Positions 1 through 7,391 of a DNA stretch of 13,402 nt are shown here, piece after piece. A program made the translations under genes and the position numbers. Source of the stretch: Archaeoglobaceae archaeon (GTDB lineage: Archaea; Halobacteriota; Archaeoglobi; Archaeoglobales; Archaeoglobaceae); the NCBI GenBank assembly GCA_027066965.1, contig JAMOMT010000068.1, forward strand, positions 1-13,402, read 5' to 3'. The notes beneath the pieces were generated by a model. It saw only the letters and a list, made by a program, of their open reading frames with translations, had not been told where the DNA came from and did not search any database. The stretch's first letter is position 1, and each line of letters opens with the position of its first letter.

Positions 1-67
1 AGACCTTCGGCCTTTCGAATCCCCTCAGTTTTTCGAGCTCTATGGCAAGTCTCCTCTTGAAGCTCAC
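1..67 (-). CDS. METTL5-like methyltransferase, N-terminal fragment (partial)
   Basis: This is the 5' end of a leftward gene cut by the window edge. From a GTG at 67-65 the frame stays open for 22 codons and begins V-S-F-K-R-R-L-A-I-E-L-E-K-L, continuing R-G-F-E-R-P-K-V. As I recall, archaeal relatives of METTL5/HemK-like N6-adenine methyltransferases start with the same kind of stretch (KR.LAI.L.KL.GF..PKVELEQY). That part precedes the SAM-binding domain, which lies outside the window, so the catalytic motifs cannot be checked. An in-frame TTG lies directly before the GTG. No separate ribosome binding site is visible, so the mRNA would be leaderless. Identity rests on a short segment and is moderate. 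Confidence 0.55.
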   Translation of the reverse strand, partial: MSFKRRLAIELEKLRGFERPKV

Positions 68-71
68 CAAC

Positions 72-99
72 TTTATATAGTTACAACTGTTAATTAAAA
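72..99. promoter_or_regulatory. overlapping divergent archaeal promoters
   Basis: On the plus strand CTTTATATAG (71-80) is a good archaeal TATA box centred about 27 nt before the ATG at 102, which predicts a leaderless transcript. On the minus strand TTTTAATTA (91-99) is a weaker TATA-like element about 28 nt before the GTG at 67. Each element lies between the other gene's TATA box and start codon, so the two promoters overlap. The plus element is clear; the minus one is inferred. Confidence 0.55.
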
Positions 100-101
100 C
101 A

Positions 102-1592
102 ATGGCTATCGGCATTGACATAGGTGGTACCAACACGGACGCGGCGATAGTTGGGGAGGATGGAGTCAGGACCTTCAAAGTCCCGAACGAAGAGGGAATG
201 GAGGTCATGCTCGAAAAGCTCTCTTCCATCGTTGACCTGAGCAAGGAGAGAGTTACAGTGAGTACATCCCTCCCCTTGAACGCAGCTTTAAGTCGATTTC
301 ACGAGACGAAAACTCTCGTTCTCCTCATTCCCGGTCCTGGCCTGAACTACTCCTCGAGAGGTGTTTGCCTCCAGGGCTTCGTGAACCACAGGGGTGATAT
401 CGTCGAGGAAGTTGACGAGGCCGAGGTCAGGGATGTGGTGGGAAAGTCGAAAGCCCAGAATGTGGCGATAGCTGGAAAGTTCTCGGTAAGAAACCCCGCC
501 TTGGAGGAGCAGGTTGCAAGAATAGCCGTTGAGAGGTATGGGGAGAGCAGAGTCTGCCTGAGCTACCACTGCCTTGGTATAAACTTTCCTCTCAGGATAA
601 ACACGACGATAGTCAACGCGAAGCTAAAAGAGAGTGTTTACGAGCTCGAGAGAATAGTTGGCATGTACTCTAGGACTTTCTTCTTCTATAAGGGCGACGG
701 CGGGATAATCCCGATGGACTTCGCCCTTCAGAACCCCTCCTTGCTCTACAACTCGAGCCCCGCTGCGGTGGCAATGGGAGCGATATTCTTGACTGGAGTC
801 AGAGACGCCATAGTAATAGACATAGGGGGAACTACAACAGACTTTGTGATTGTTGAGGACGGAAAGCCAGCTATTGTTGAGAACATGAGCGTTGCGGGAA
901 TGAAAACGCTGATAAGGTGCGTAGACTCCTTTTCGATTCCTTTTGGCGGCGACTCTCTCGTCGAGAGCTTCATAAGGCCTGAGAGGAAAGTTCCAGCGGC
1001 TTTTGGCGGGGAGCATTTTACTCTAACGGACTCCCTCAACTGCTGCGGGTGCGAGATCGGAAAGTTCGAGAGGTCGAGGGAGATGTGCCAGTCTAAGGGG
1101 ATAGCCGAGAAGGCGATAGAGGACTACACAGCGATAGTGGTGGATGCAATAAACCACTACGAGAGAGAGGTGAAGACTCTCGTCGTTACTGGGTATTTGG
1201 CCAGGTTTTTAGCTCCTTACATAGAGGAGGCGAGCGGAAAGAAGTGCATAGTCCCCGAGCATAGCGAGGCCGTTAACGCCGTGGGAGTTGCGGTTTCGAG
1301 GATTAGCTTGACTCTCTACGCGAGGTTCGACACGGCGAAGAAGAGGGCCGTTTTCAATGGAGTCGTTGAGGATTACGATGGTAGGGATGATGACGAGTAC
1401 TTCGTCGAGCTGGCGAAGGAGAGGGTGAGGGAAATAGCCCTCTCCCACGGGGCTTGTGAAGAGGACGTCGAGGATGTAAGAGTTGTTTACTTCAATTCAT
1501 TCGATGTCGTTAGAGGTGGGGTAACAAGGGGAAGAATAGCTGACGTTGTTGTGCAGATAGAACCGGGGATAAGCGTGGAGTTTGGGCGTTAA
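102..1592 (+). CDS. HyuA-like hydantoinase/oxoprolinase family ASKHA protein
   Basis: The 496-residue protein has two glycine-rich phosphate-binding loops of the ASKHA (actin/hexokinase/Hsp70) fold: DIGGTNTDAAI at residues 6-16 and DIGGTTTDFVI at about 240-250. A later TGYLA near residue 365 fits the adenosine motif. This pattern, with the N-terminal and central domains in this order, is that of the HyuA subunit of hydantoinases/oxoprolinases and of the acetone carboxylase beta subunit family. Those enzymes use ATP to activate a substrate carbonyl or carboxyl group. The usual HyuB partner is not next to it, so the substrate is unknown and an orphan role is possible. A cysteine cluster (CCGC near 314-317, another Cys near 329) could bind metal. 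The start is supported by a TATA box 27 nt upstream and the absence of a ribosome binding site. Confidence 0.8.
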   Translation: MAIGIDIGGTNTDAAIVGEDGVRTFKVPNEEGMEVMLEKLSSIVDLSKERVTVSTSLPLNAALSRFHETKTLVLLIPGPGLNYSSRGVCLQGFVNHRGDIVEEVDEAEVRDVVGKSKAQNVAIAGKFSVRNPALEEQVARIAVERYGESRVCLSYHCLGINFPLRINTTIVNAKLKESVYELERIVGMYSRTFFFYKGDGGIIPMDFALQNPSLLYNSSPAAVAMGAIFLTGVRDAIVIDIGGTTTDFVIVEDGKPAIVENMSVAGMKTLIRCVDSFSIPFGGDSLVESFIRPERKVPAAFGGEHFTLTDSLNCCGCEIGKFERSREMCQSKGIAEKAIEDYTAIVVDAINHYEREVKTLVVTGYLARFLAPYIEEASGKKCIVPEHSEAVNAVGVAVSRISLTLYARFDTAKKRAVFNGVVEDYDGRDDDEYFVELAKERVREIALSHGACEEDVEDVRVVYFNSFDVVRGGVTRGRIADVVVQIEPGISVEFGR

Positions 1593-1620
1593 ACTTTTTG
1601 TGTTGGGTAATAAAAATTTT
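1593..1620 (+). terminator. T-tract termination region after the HyuA-like gene
   Basis: Immediately after the TAA stop the plus strand reads CTTTTTGTG and then AAAAATTTTA. Archaeal RNA polymerase stops at such T-tracts without a hairpin. A small perfect inverted repeat ATTTGT-ataa-ACAAAT follows at 1631-1646. Assignment is by position and composition only. Confidence 0.35.
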
Positions 1621-1702
1621 AGCTGTTAGGATTTGTATAAACAAATGACACAAATGAACAGGTTGATATAAAAATGCAAAAAGAGCGGACAAAAACCTAC
1701 GT

Positions 1703-1730
1703 GAAAAATGTCTGCAAAAGCAAGCAGGAC
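1703..1730 (-). terminator. hairpin plus T-tract terminator of ppcA
   Basis: Reading leftward just past the PEP carboxylase stop codon, GTCCTGC (1730-1724) pairs with GCAGAC (1715-1710) with one bulged base, around an 8-nt loop. ATTTTTC follows directly. This resembles an intrinsic terminator and sits 6 nt beyond the gene. It lies between two convergent genes. Confidence 0.5.
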
Positions 1731-1735
1731 TAAGC

Positions 1736-3238
1736 CTATCCAAGAAAACCCCTCATCCTCGCCGCCTGAAGGAGTTTCTCAGTGAGCATTCCAACTCTAT
1801 TCCTCCTGAAAGCGTCGTACAGTTCTTTTACTATCTCTTTGTACTCTTGTTTCTCGTTTCTTTTAGCCTTATTATCACCTATCCTATCACCATCAATCCC
1901 TAGCTCCTCTGGAAAAGCGTAAACTTTTTCGAGCCCTAGCTTCTCACAAACTTCCCTAATGAAGAACCTCGATGCGAATTCAAGCTCGCTCTCGTAGTTC
2001 TCAAGCAGGAGCTCAACTTCTTTCTCCCTCAGCCCTTTGAGCCCGAGAAACTCTGGAGGTATGCCGAGAGAGTAGAGGGCACAACAGAAGGGTATGGCTC
2101 TCGGCAAAACGAAGCCGTTAACGTCCCTCGAGTAGCCAAATAAGCCGACGTGGAGTTTTCTTGCCCTTCTCCTCGGAACGTGGGCTGATAGAGCATTCAC
2201 GATGTCTGCTACTCTTGGAATCGCTCTTCTGTAATTTTCGGCCAGACGATCAGCAAGTCTCATTTCCTCTTCATCAACGTCTTCGGCTTTCCTCAGCTCT
2301 GGTCTCACTTTCCTTATCCTCTCTATTCCCCTCACAACATCCTTCTCAGGCCAGTCGTACTTGAATGCGGATTGAATCGTGAATGTGAAAACGCTCCTCC
2401 ACTTCTCCGCAATTTCTCCAGCGTTCTCTGGCCTGAGATTTCCCCTAAAAGGTGGAGAACCAAAGCCAACTATCGGCATAATCATGACTCCAGTTTCCTC
2501 CTCCAGCGTTCTGAGGTTGAACAGTGCTTTTTTAAGGTAAACGTCCGAGGAAAAAGCTCCGTAGTTCATCGCTAAATCAGACTTCGCGAGGAAGACCCTC
2601 TGATGTGCTATCTGCTTGTCCTCAAGAAACTCCCTCGTTATCTCGTGACAGTTCAAAACGAAAGGCCTGTCCTCGAATAGGGGTATTACATTTATCCTAT
2701 CAGGTTTGAACTCACCTGTCCACTCAGATATCGTTATGTCCCCCGGAAAGAACTTCATCTTCGCCTTTCCCACCACGAAGTTCGTGTAATAGTAGTAAAC
2801 TCTGTTTATTTCCCTCGAACTTGACGTCATTGGAAGTATGACCTCAAAGACTGGAATTACTTCTCTTGAATAAAAGAGCTTGGCGTAATCGTAGCTCCTC
2901 GGTATGCTTTCAAGGACCTCGAGCATGACTTTAGCTTCGCTCTTCTCGACTGATGGATTCGGGATCCTGAAAGTCAGAAAGATGTCTTCTCCAAGCACAT
3001 TGCTTTGGAAGAACTGGGAATGCCTTGAGAGCAGCTTTTTCACAACGTAAACGTCAACATCCTTTCCCTCATAGTCCCACATTTGTTCGTCACAGCCCAG
3101 GTGAGAGTATGCGTAGTAAGCCTCTCTCACCTCGTCGTCTCCCTTGAGCACCGGATACTCTGAGAAGAAGGGCAGAGACACGTTGTCTGGATGCTGAGTA
3201 CTCATAGTTCTTGGAATCTTGTGTTTGTTAACCATCAT
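1736..3238 (-). CDS. ppcA: archaeal-type phosphoenolpyruvate carboxylase
   Basis: The enzyme carboxylates PEP with bicarbonate to give oxaloacetate in the cytoplasm, filling the citric-acid-cycle and amino-acid branches. At 500 residues it matches the short archaeal PEPC family (PpcA), about half the size of the bacterial/plant enzyme. Recognisable motifs are TMSTQHPDN at residues 11-19, a glycine-rich MPIVGFGSPPFRGNLRP near 250-266, and GLFGYSRDVNGFVLPRAIPF near 363-382. Two ATG codons are adjacent (3238 and 3235). A TTAAATA box at 3264-3258 is 23 and 26 nt from them respectively, so the second may be the leaderless start. The gene lies downstream of the DHH gene on the same strand with a 91-bp gap and its own promoter, so cotranscription is not required. 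No sign of damage. Confidence 0.93.
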   Translation of the reverse strand: MMVNKHKIPRTMSTQHPDNVSLPFFSEYPVLKGDDEVREAYYAYSHLGCDEQMWDYEGKDVDVYVVKKLLSRHSQFFQSNVLGEDIFLTFRIPNPSVEKSEAKVMLEVLESIPRSYDYAKLFYSREVIPVFEVILPMTSSSREINRVYYYYTNFVVGKAKMKFFPGDITISEWTGEFKPDRINVIPLFEDRPFVLNCHEITREFLEDKQIAHQRVFLAKSDLAMNYGAFSSDVYLKKALFNLRTLEEETGVMIMPIVGFGSPPFRGNLRPENAGEIAEKWRSVFTFTIQSAFKYDWPEKDVVRGIERIRKVRPELRKAEDVDEEEMRLADRLAENYRRAIPRVADIVNALSAHVPRRRARKLHVGLFGYSRDVNGFVLPRAIPFCCALYSLGIPPEFLGLKGLREKEVELLLENYESELEFASRFFIREVCEKLGLEKVYAFPEELGIDGDRIGDNKAKRNEKQEYKEIVKELYDAFRRNRVGMLTEKLLQAARMRGFLG

Positions 3239-3255
3239 AAAATCAGGTTAACATC

Positions 3256-3266
3256 AGTATTTAACT
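3256..3266 (-). promoter_or_regulatory. TATA box of ppcA
   Basis: The minus strand reads GTTAAATACTG here, 23-26 nt before the tandem ATG codons of ppcA. No Shine-Dalgarno sequence precedes the start, consistent with a leaderless mRNA. Confidence 0.45.
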
Positions 3267-3329
3267 TTTTGGAACTTAAAGTTTCAGCACGGCTTAGTAA
3301 GCAATAAACCTAATAAATTGGTAAAGATT

Positions 3330-5414
3330 TTACAGCGATCCGATCTTTGCTGCAAGCTTGGAGAGGACATCCTTTCTCCTTGCAGGAATAAACTTTATCG
3401 ATCCCACGACGAGGTGTCCCCCTCCCTCAACACCACCATCTGGGATCTCTCTCTGCAACTCTCTAACGAACCTTGGAATGTCGAGTTCAACACCTTCACT
3501 TCTTATCACTGCAAAATCAGGGCCGTAACCTATAGTAACTATCCTGTTGTACTCTCTCTTGAGCCTGTCGTGCACTTCTCCCGTTAACTTTCCAGGTGGT
3601 GGGAATGTGAATCTCTTCGCGTAGTTCTCAACGTCGAAGGCAGCTAAGGCAACTCCGTTTGGCAGCCTCTGAACTTTAACTCCACTCATAGCTGTTTTGA
3701 GCTGTGCCTCTATCGCCTCCTTGGCATAGCCCGATAACATCTCCACAAGTTTCTTTTGTCTGTCCTTCCTGCCGAAGCCAAGTATTTCGTGTATTATTCC
3801 ACTCGCCGATCTGAACCTCAAATAGAATCCCTCGAACTCCAAGGCCAAACCCGTGTCGTACAGCTCCTCCCTGCTTGCCCCCGACAGCTCGACGTACTTC
3901 AGCACCTCTCCCTCGCTTCTATCTCCAATCACCGAAACTCCCGCAAGGAACTCCAGCCCTTCAATATCTGGGTTGACCATCCTCGCTATTTCCACGCATA
4001 GCACTCCTGCTGTGTAGTTGCTGTCCCCACCAACCTTGTAGGGATTCACGTGGTAGAGCAGGTAGCTGTCAACTTCCTCATCTGGGAAGTGGTGATCTAT
4101 CGTTATCACATCAGCGCCAAATGTCAGAAACTGCCTTATTGCTGGCACGTCCTCGTATCCAGAGCCGTTGTCAGCGAGAACTACGAGGGGCATCTTATCT
4201 CCATGCCTTTCCATGTCCTCCAGAGCCTCGTCGAGGTCTTTCACAACGTCCTCAAGCTCGTAGAAGGGCGCTCTCGAAACCTTCCTCTTTACGAGGTAAT
4301 ACTTCGCCTCTGGGTCTGGGTGGACTTTCTCCACCAAATCTATCAGGGCAACCTCAAGAGCCACTCCGCTGCAGACACCATCTGCATCCCAGTGGTGTCT
4401 GATGATTATTGGTCTCGACTCGAAAACGGCTCTCCTGAGCTCCCTCGCAACGTTCATCATCTCGTCCTTCAGCTTTTCGAGAACTTCGCTCTCTATGAGA
4501 AATCCCCTGAAAACAGGCTCGCTCTTTCTCTCGAGCTCTTTCTCTATGAGCCTCTGGATCTCGTACGCCTCCTCCCCAAGCAACCTCTCCATTTCGAGGA
4601 CTTCGAGCTGGGGCTTCGCGTCTCTCTTCTTCACGATTCCTATCGCTCTGACAATGTCGTCGACCTTTATTTCTGGATAAGCTCTCTCTCCTCCCTCGAA
4701 AGCTGCGGCGTTTATCGCCCCGCTCTCGTCGATTATCGTGAAAACCGTTGGCCCTGCGGTCTGCTTTATGTGCGTAACCTTGCCTCTTATCTCGACGAGC
4801 TTCCCGGTGTAGCTCTCCACCTCGGCAATTTTGACCTTTGGTGCATCCTTCGAAACCTCTATGACAGCGTAGTTGTCCATCGGGTTCAAGACGAGGTCTA
4901 TCTCTCCGGTAGGCCTTATGTTCGAAACTCTCACGAGAACGCTGTCGTCCTCGCTCAGTTTCGCGTTTCCAAGGTTTTTCCTGTGAATTAACCCCCTAAG
5001 CCTCTTGTTCAGGTTGACGAAGACTCCTATGTCCGTAACTCCTGAAACCTTCCCGACGTAAACCCTGTTCAGCCTGATGTCCTCTATGCCACAGCTGTTG
5101 CTAAGCTGGTAGGCGTGGGGTTTTTTCTTACACTTCGGACAGAGGTCAGAATCTCCGGCTATCTTGGCTCCGCAGATCTTGCAGACGTTCGCCTTTCCCG
5201 TACCGTTGCAGTCCGGGCAGACCTTGACGGTCTTGACCTTCCCCGTCCCCCTGCAAACTCCGCAGATACCTTTTGCGAACATGGCTATTTGCTCATCGCT
5301 CAACTCTGCCGTGAGCTTTGGGTCAAAACTCTTCGCCTTTCCGCTACCGTTGCAGTTGGGGCACATTTCTTCGACCTCTATGTAGCCCCTGCCGTCGCAC
5401 CTCTCGCACTTCAT
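3330..5414 (-). CDS. RecJ-like DHH phosphoesterase with DnaJ-type zinc fingers, S1 and OB domains (COG1107 type)
   Basis: This is a 694-residue modular nuclease-like protein. At the N terminus are four DnaJ-type CxxCxGxG knuckles (CERCDGRG, CPNCNGSG, CGVCRGTG, CPDCNGTG) and a CKICG...CPKC ribbon, together about residues 3-100. An S1 RNA-binding fold follows at about 115-180, then an OB fold at about 202-290. The DHH catalytic domain shows RHHWDADG near 340, LADNGSG near 410 and IDHH near 440; a DHHA1 domain ends with GGGHLVVGS near 665. The metal-binding residues look intact, so it is probably an active Mn-dependent exonuclease or phosphodiesterase on single-stranded RNA or DNA, but substrate is unproven. 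A GTG at 5471 would add 19 residues. I chose ATG 5414 because TTATAA lies about 27 nt upstream and the extra residues are not family-like. Confidence 0.88.
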   Translation of the reverse strand: MKCERCDGRGYIEVEEMCPNCNGSGKAKSFDPKLTAELSDEQIAMFAKGICGVCRGTGKVKTVKVCPDCNGTGKANVCKICGAKIAGDSDLCPKCKKKPHAYQLSNSCGIEDIRLNRVYVGKVSGVTDIGVFVNLNKRLRGLIHRKNLGNAKLSEDDSVLVRVSNIRPTGEIDLVLNPMDNYAVIEVSKDAPKVKIAEVESYTGKLVEIRGKVTHIKQTAGPTVFTIIDESGAINAAAFEGGERAYPEIKVDDIVRAIGIVKKRDAKPQLEVLEMERLLGEEAYEIQRLIEKELERKSEPVFRGFLIESEVLEKLKDEMMNVARELRRAVFESRPIIIRHHWDADGVCSGVALEVALIDLVEKVHPDPEAKYYLVKRKVSRAPFYELEDVVKDLDEALEDMERHGDKMPLVVLADNGSGYEDVPAIRQFLTFGADVITIDHHFPDEEVDSYLLYHVNPYKVGGDSNYTAGVLCVEIARMVNPDIEGLEFLAGVSVIGDRSEGEVLKYVELSGASREELYDTGLALEFEGFYLRFRSASGIIHEILGFGRKDRQKKLVEMLSGYAKEAIEAQLKTAMSGVKVQRLPNGVALAAFDVENYAKRFTFPPPGKLTGEVHDRLKREYNRIVTIGYGPDFAVIRSEGVELDIPRFVRELQREIPDGGVEGGGHLVVGSIKFIPARRKDVLSKLAAKIGSL

Positions 5415-5437
5415 CGGGCGAGAGTGGCTTTTGGAGA

Positions 5438-5443
5438 TTATAA
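5438..5443 (-). promoter_or_regulatory. TATA box of the DHH gene
   Basis: The minus strand reads ACGTTATAATCTCC, placing TTATAA about 27 nt before the ATG at 5414. That spacing fits a leaderless transcript. A second A/T-rich element, GTTAAAAATC (about 5468-5459), would correspond to a longer leader. Confidence 0.5.
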
Positions 5444-5467
5444 CGTTGTTGACCCGGTGATTTTTAA

Positions 5468-5522
5468 CCACTTAACTACCACTTAACTCACAATTAACTC
5501 ATAATTGACACACAATTGGGGC
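5468..5522. repeat. degenerate tandem repeat with 11-bp period
   Basis: Five consecutive 11-bp units are visible: CCACTTAACTA (5468), CCACTTAACTC (5479), ACAATTAACTC (5490), ATAATTGACAC (5501) and ACAATTGGGGC (5512). The first two share ten identical bases and similarity decays rightward. The period is close to one helical turn, so the TTAA/AATT cores fall on one face of the DNA. The array lies in the divergent promoter region between the DHH gene and the ATPase gene and begins over the upstream promoter of the DHH gene. It could be a protein-binding array or a phased A/T bend. Confidence 0.6.
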
Positions 5523-5544
5523 ATTAGCCAATTAACATTAGCCA
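5522..5544. repeat. 9-bp direct repeat CATTAGCCA
   Basis: CATTAGCCA occurs at 5522-5530 and again at 5536-5544, 14 bp apart start to start, separated by ATTAA. The pair follows directly on the 11-bp periodic array. The remaining bases to 5646 are A/T-rich with no gene visible. A role as an operator is only a guess. Confidence 0.45.
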
Positions 5545-5615
5545 TAAACGTCCTAAACCGCATCAAGCAGTAGCGGCAATAAAAAAGTAAAAGCCAAACG
5601 AAAAGTCATAACAAA

Positions 5616-5627
5616 TTTACTTAAACC
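5616..5627 (+). promoter_or_regulatory. TATA-like element of the ATPase gene
   Basis: TTTACTTAAACC is centred about 26 nt before the ATG at 5647. No Shine-Dalgarno sequence precedes that ATG, so a leaderless start is likely. The match to the archaeal TATA consensus is weak. Confidence 0.35.
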
Positions 5628-5646
5628 ATTCAGTTGAACACATCTC

Positions 5647-6670
5647 ATGGATGTTACTTTCCACGACAGGGAGAGGGAAATCGAGAAGGTTATGAAAATT
5701 CTGAATTCGAGGCCTGACTTAATCACCTTCGTTTACGGTCCGATTAATTCGGGAAAAACAGAGCTATTTCAGCAGCTGGTGAACTCACTCTCACAGGAGT
5801 TCGTTGTGTTCTACGTCAACTTAAGAGGTAGATTCATTAGCGACTACGGGGACTTCATAAGAGTTCTGTTCAAGTTCAGAAAGGAGAGCAGGGAGGAAAT
5901 TCTTAGGGAAATTCTGAAAGAAACAATAAAAATACTGGGCGGGATACCGGTTTCGGAATCACTTCTGGATGCCATATTTGGGAAAGAAACGAAAGAAGAC
6001 GTATTCGAATTTCTCGAGGAGTTCTTTACCAGCATTTCGAAGTACAAAAAGCCCGTTCTGATTCTGGACGAGCTTCAGGTGATTGGTGACCTGAAAATAG
6101 ACGGGCTACTAATTTACAAGACTTTTCAACCTGTTCGTCAGGTTAACCAAGGAGCTGCACGCCTGTCACATCTTTGCAATCACGTCTGACTCGCTGTTTA
6201 TGGAAAGAATTTACGCAGAAGCATCTCTCCACGGAAGATGTAGGTACATACTGGTGGACGACTTTGACTATGATACTGCAGTGTGTTTTCTTAAGAATTA
6301 CGGGTTTAGTGAGGAGGAGACAGAACTTGTCTGGGAGTATCTCGGCGGAAAACCGGTTTATCTTGTTGAGTCGATTAAGGAAAGAGACAGACTCAGGGAA
6401 TTTTGCGAGGAAATGCTCAGGATCAGGAAGAGACAGATAAAGGACTCTGTTTACTCGCTGGATGAGGAGTTCAGGCGTTCAGTGTTTGAAACTTTTGCCC
6501 GATTCAGGGAGGAAGAAGGCATAACCTACGAGTATCTGACGGAAGAACTCGTCTGGTGCATAAAAAACAACATTCTGTTTCTGGATCCTGTGAATGAAAT
6601 AGTAAAACCTCAGTCCCGTCTGGATTTGCTGGCTTTGAGGAGGATTCTGGAGGAAGTTAGTTTGGTTTAA
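5647..6670 (+). pseudogene. archaeal P-loop ATPase, interrupted by a one-base frameshift
   Basis: The reading frame starts with a nucleotide-binding domain: Walker A GPINSGKTE at residues 31-39 and Walker B VLILDE ending near residue 142. This is the arrangement of the archaeal ATPase family (PF01637 type), often about 340 residues long. After YK (6115-6120) the frame derails and stops at 6189. Skipping the A at 6121 restores a continuous frame, K-L-F-N-L-F-V-R-L-T-K-E-L, which runs to 6670 and would give 340 residues. Both halves read as the same protein, and the second contains the sensor-like ITSDSLF and a C-terminal helical region with wHTH-like character. It is either a fresh pseudogene, a programmed shift, or a sequencing error. 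These ATPases are often in variable, multicopy families; the partner is unknown. Confidence 0.8.
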
Positions 6671-6721
6671 TGTTTGATTTAAATCTTTGAATAATATTGT
6701 AATAGTGCTTCAATCTAAACT

Positions 6722-6755
6722 ACAACAAAAATCCACAACAAAAATAAAAAACCCT
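6722..6755 (-). terminator. T-tract terminator after the methyltransferase
   Basis: Directly past the TGA stop of the leftward methyltransferase gene, the minus strand carries a T6 run, a T5 run and another T5 run. The last two lie in an 11-bp direct repeat seen on the plus strand as ACAACAAAAAT at 6722-6732 and 6735-6745. Such T-rich tracts are typical archaeal terminators. Confidence 0.5.
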
Positions 6756-7370
6756 TCAAACAACTCCCGAAATAATAACGACGAGCTTGCTCCAGAAGAA
6801 GTACGGGCCCGTTTCAACGTACTCTATTCTCTTCAACCCGGCGTTCTCGTACCACTCCACACACTGCTGGGTCGTCGGGAAGAGCATTATCGACTCCGCA
6901 AACTTTCTTGCGAGATAACCGTCGGGCTTTCTCGGGGCGAGTATTACAACCCTTCCTCCCGGCTTCGTAACTCTCGCCATCTCCTCTATTCCCTTCTGCG
7001 GGTTCGGCCAGTACTCTATGCTCCCTGCAGATATGGCAGCGTCGAAAGTGTCATCCTTGAAGGGCAGGTTCTCGGCGTCACCCCTCAGAAAGTTGGCGTT
7101 CGGAAACCTCCTGACCGCTTTCATCATCTGCTCGGGCGTCAGGTCAATAGCGGTGACGTTTCTTTCCCCAACCCTCCTGACTATTTCGGCTGTTGTGAAT
7201 CCAGTCCCGCACCCGACCTCCACGACTTTGCTGTTTCTGTTAACTCTGGCCATGTCAACTACAGTCTTCCTCATCTCGTCAGAGTAAAAGAAGGGGTTGA
7301 CGAAGTCGTATATTTTTGAAAAGTACTTGTAAAAATGCCTTGCCCTTCTCTTGTCCTCGAGAAAGCCCAT
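6756..7370 (-). CDS. SAM-dependent C-methyltransferase resembling plant MPBQ/MSBQ methyltransferase (VTE3)
   Basis: The 204-residue protein is a class I SAM methyltransferase. Motif I is VVEVGCGTG at residues 49-57, an acidic ID at 75-76 would hold the ribose, GDAENLPF is at 97-104, and KPGG is at 136-139. The stretch AGSIEYWPNPQKGIEE (115-130), and the later MLFPTTQQCVEWYENAG, closely resemble plant VTE3, which methylates the aromatic head group of plastoquinone and tocopherol precursors. A hydrophobic C-terminal tail may hold it at the membrane. In an archaeon the natural substrate is probably a (mena)quinone precursor, but UbiE-like or other small-molecule roles are possible. It starts 21 nt after the S6e stop and is probably cotranscribed with it; a weak AAGGGAT precedes the ATG. 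Confidence 0.75.
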   Translation of the reverse strand: MGFLEDKRRARHFYKYFSKIYDFVNPFFYSDEMRKTVVDMARVNRNSKVVEVGCGTGFTTAEIVRRVGERNVTAIDLTPEQMMKAVRRFPNANFLRGDAENLPFKDDTFDAAISAGSIEYWPNPQKGIEEMARVTKPGGRVVILAPRKPDGYLARKFAESIMLFPTTQQCVEWYENAGLKRIEYVETGPYFFWSKLVVIISGVV

Positions 7371-7391
7371 TTCTATCCCTTAAGCTATAGG

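Noticed and set aside
4050..4991. Long 313-codon open frame on the plus strand
   Set aside because: It lies fully inside the DHH gene on the opposite strand and its translation has no domain-like features. It is a codon-bias shadow.
5415..5471. 19-residue N-terminal extension of the DHH protein from GTG 5471
   Set aside because: The extension runs through the TATA box at 5438-5443 and the repeat array, and the ATG at 5414 opens directly onto the first zinc knuckle.
6687..7319. 210-codon plus-strand frame
   Set aside because: It is antisense to the methyltransferase gene, which has intact SAM-binding motifs; the plus-strand product is low in recognisable structure.
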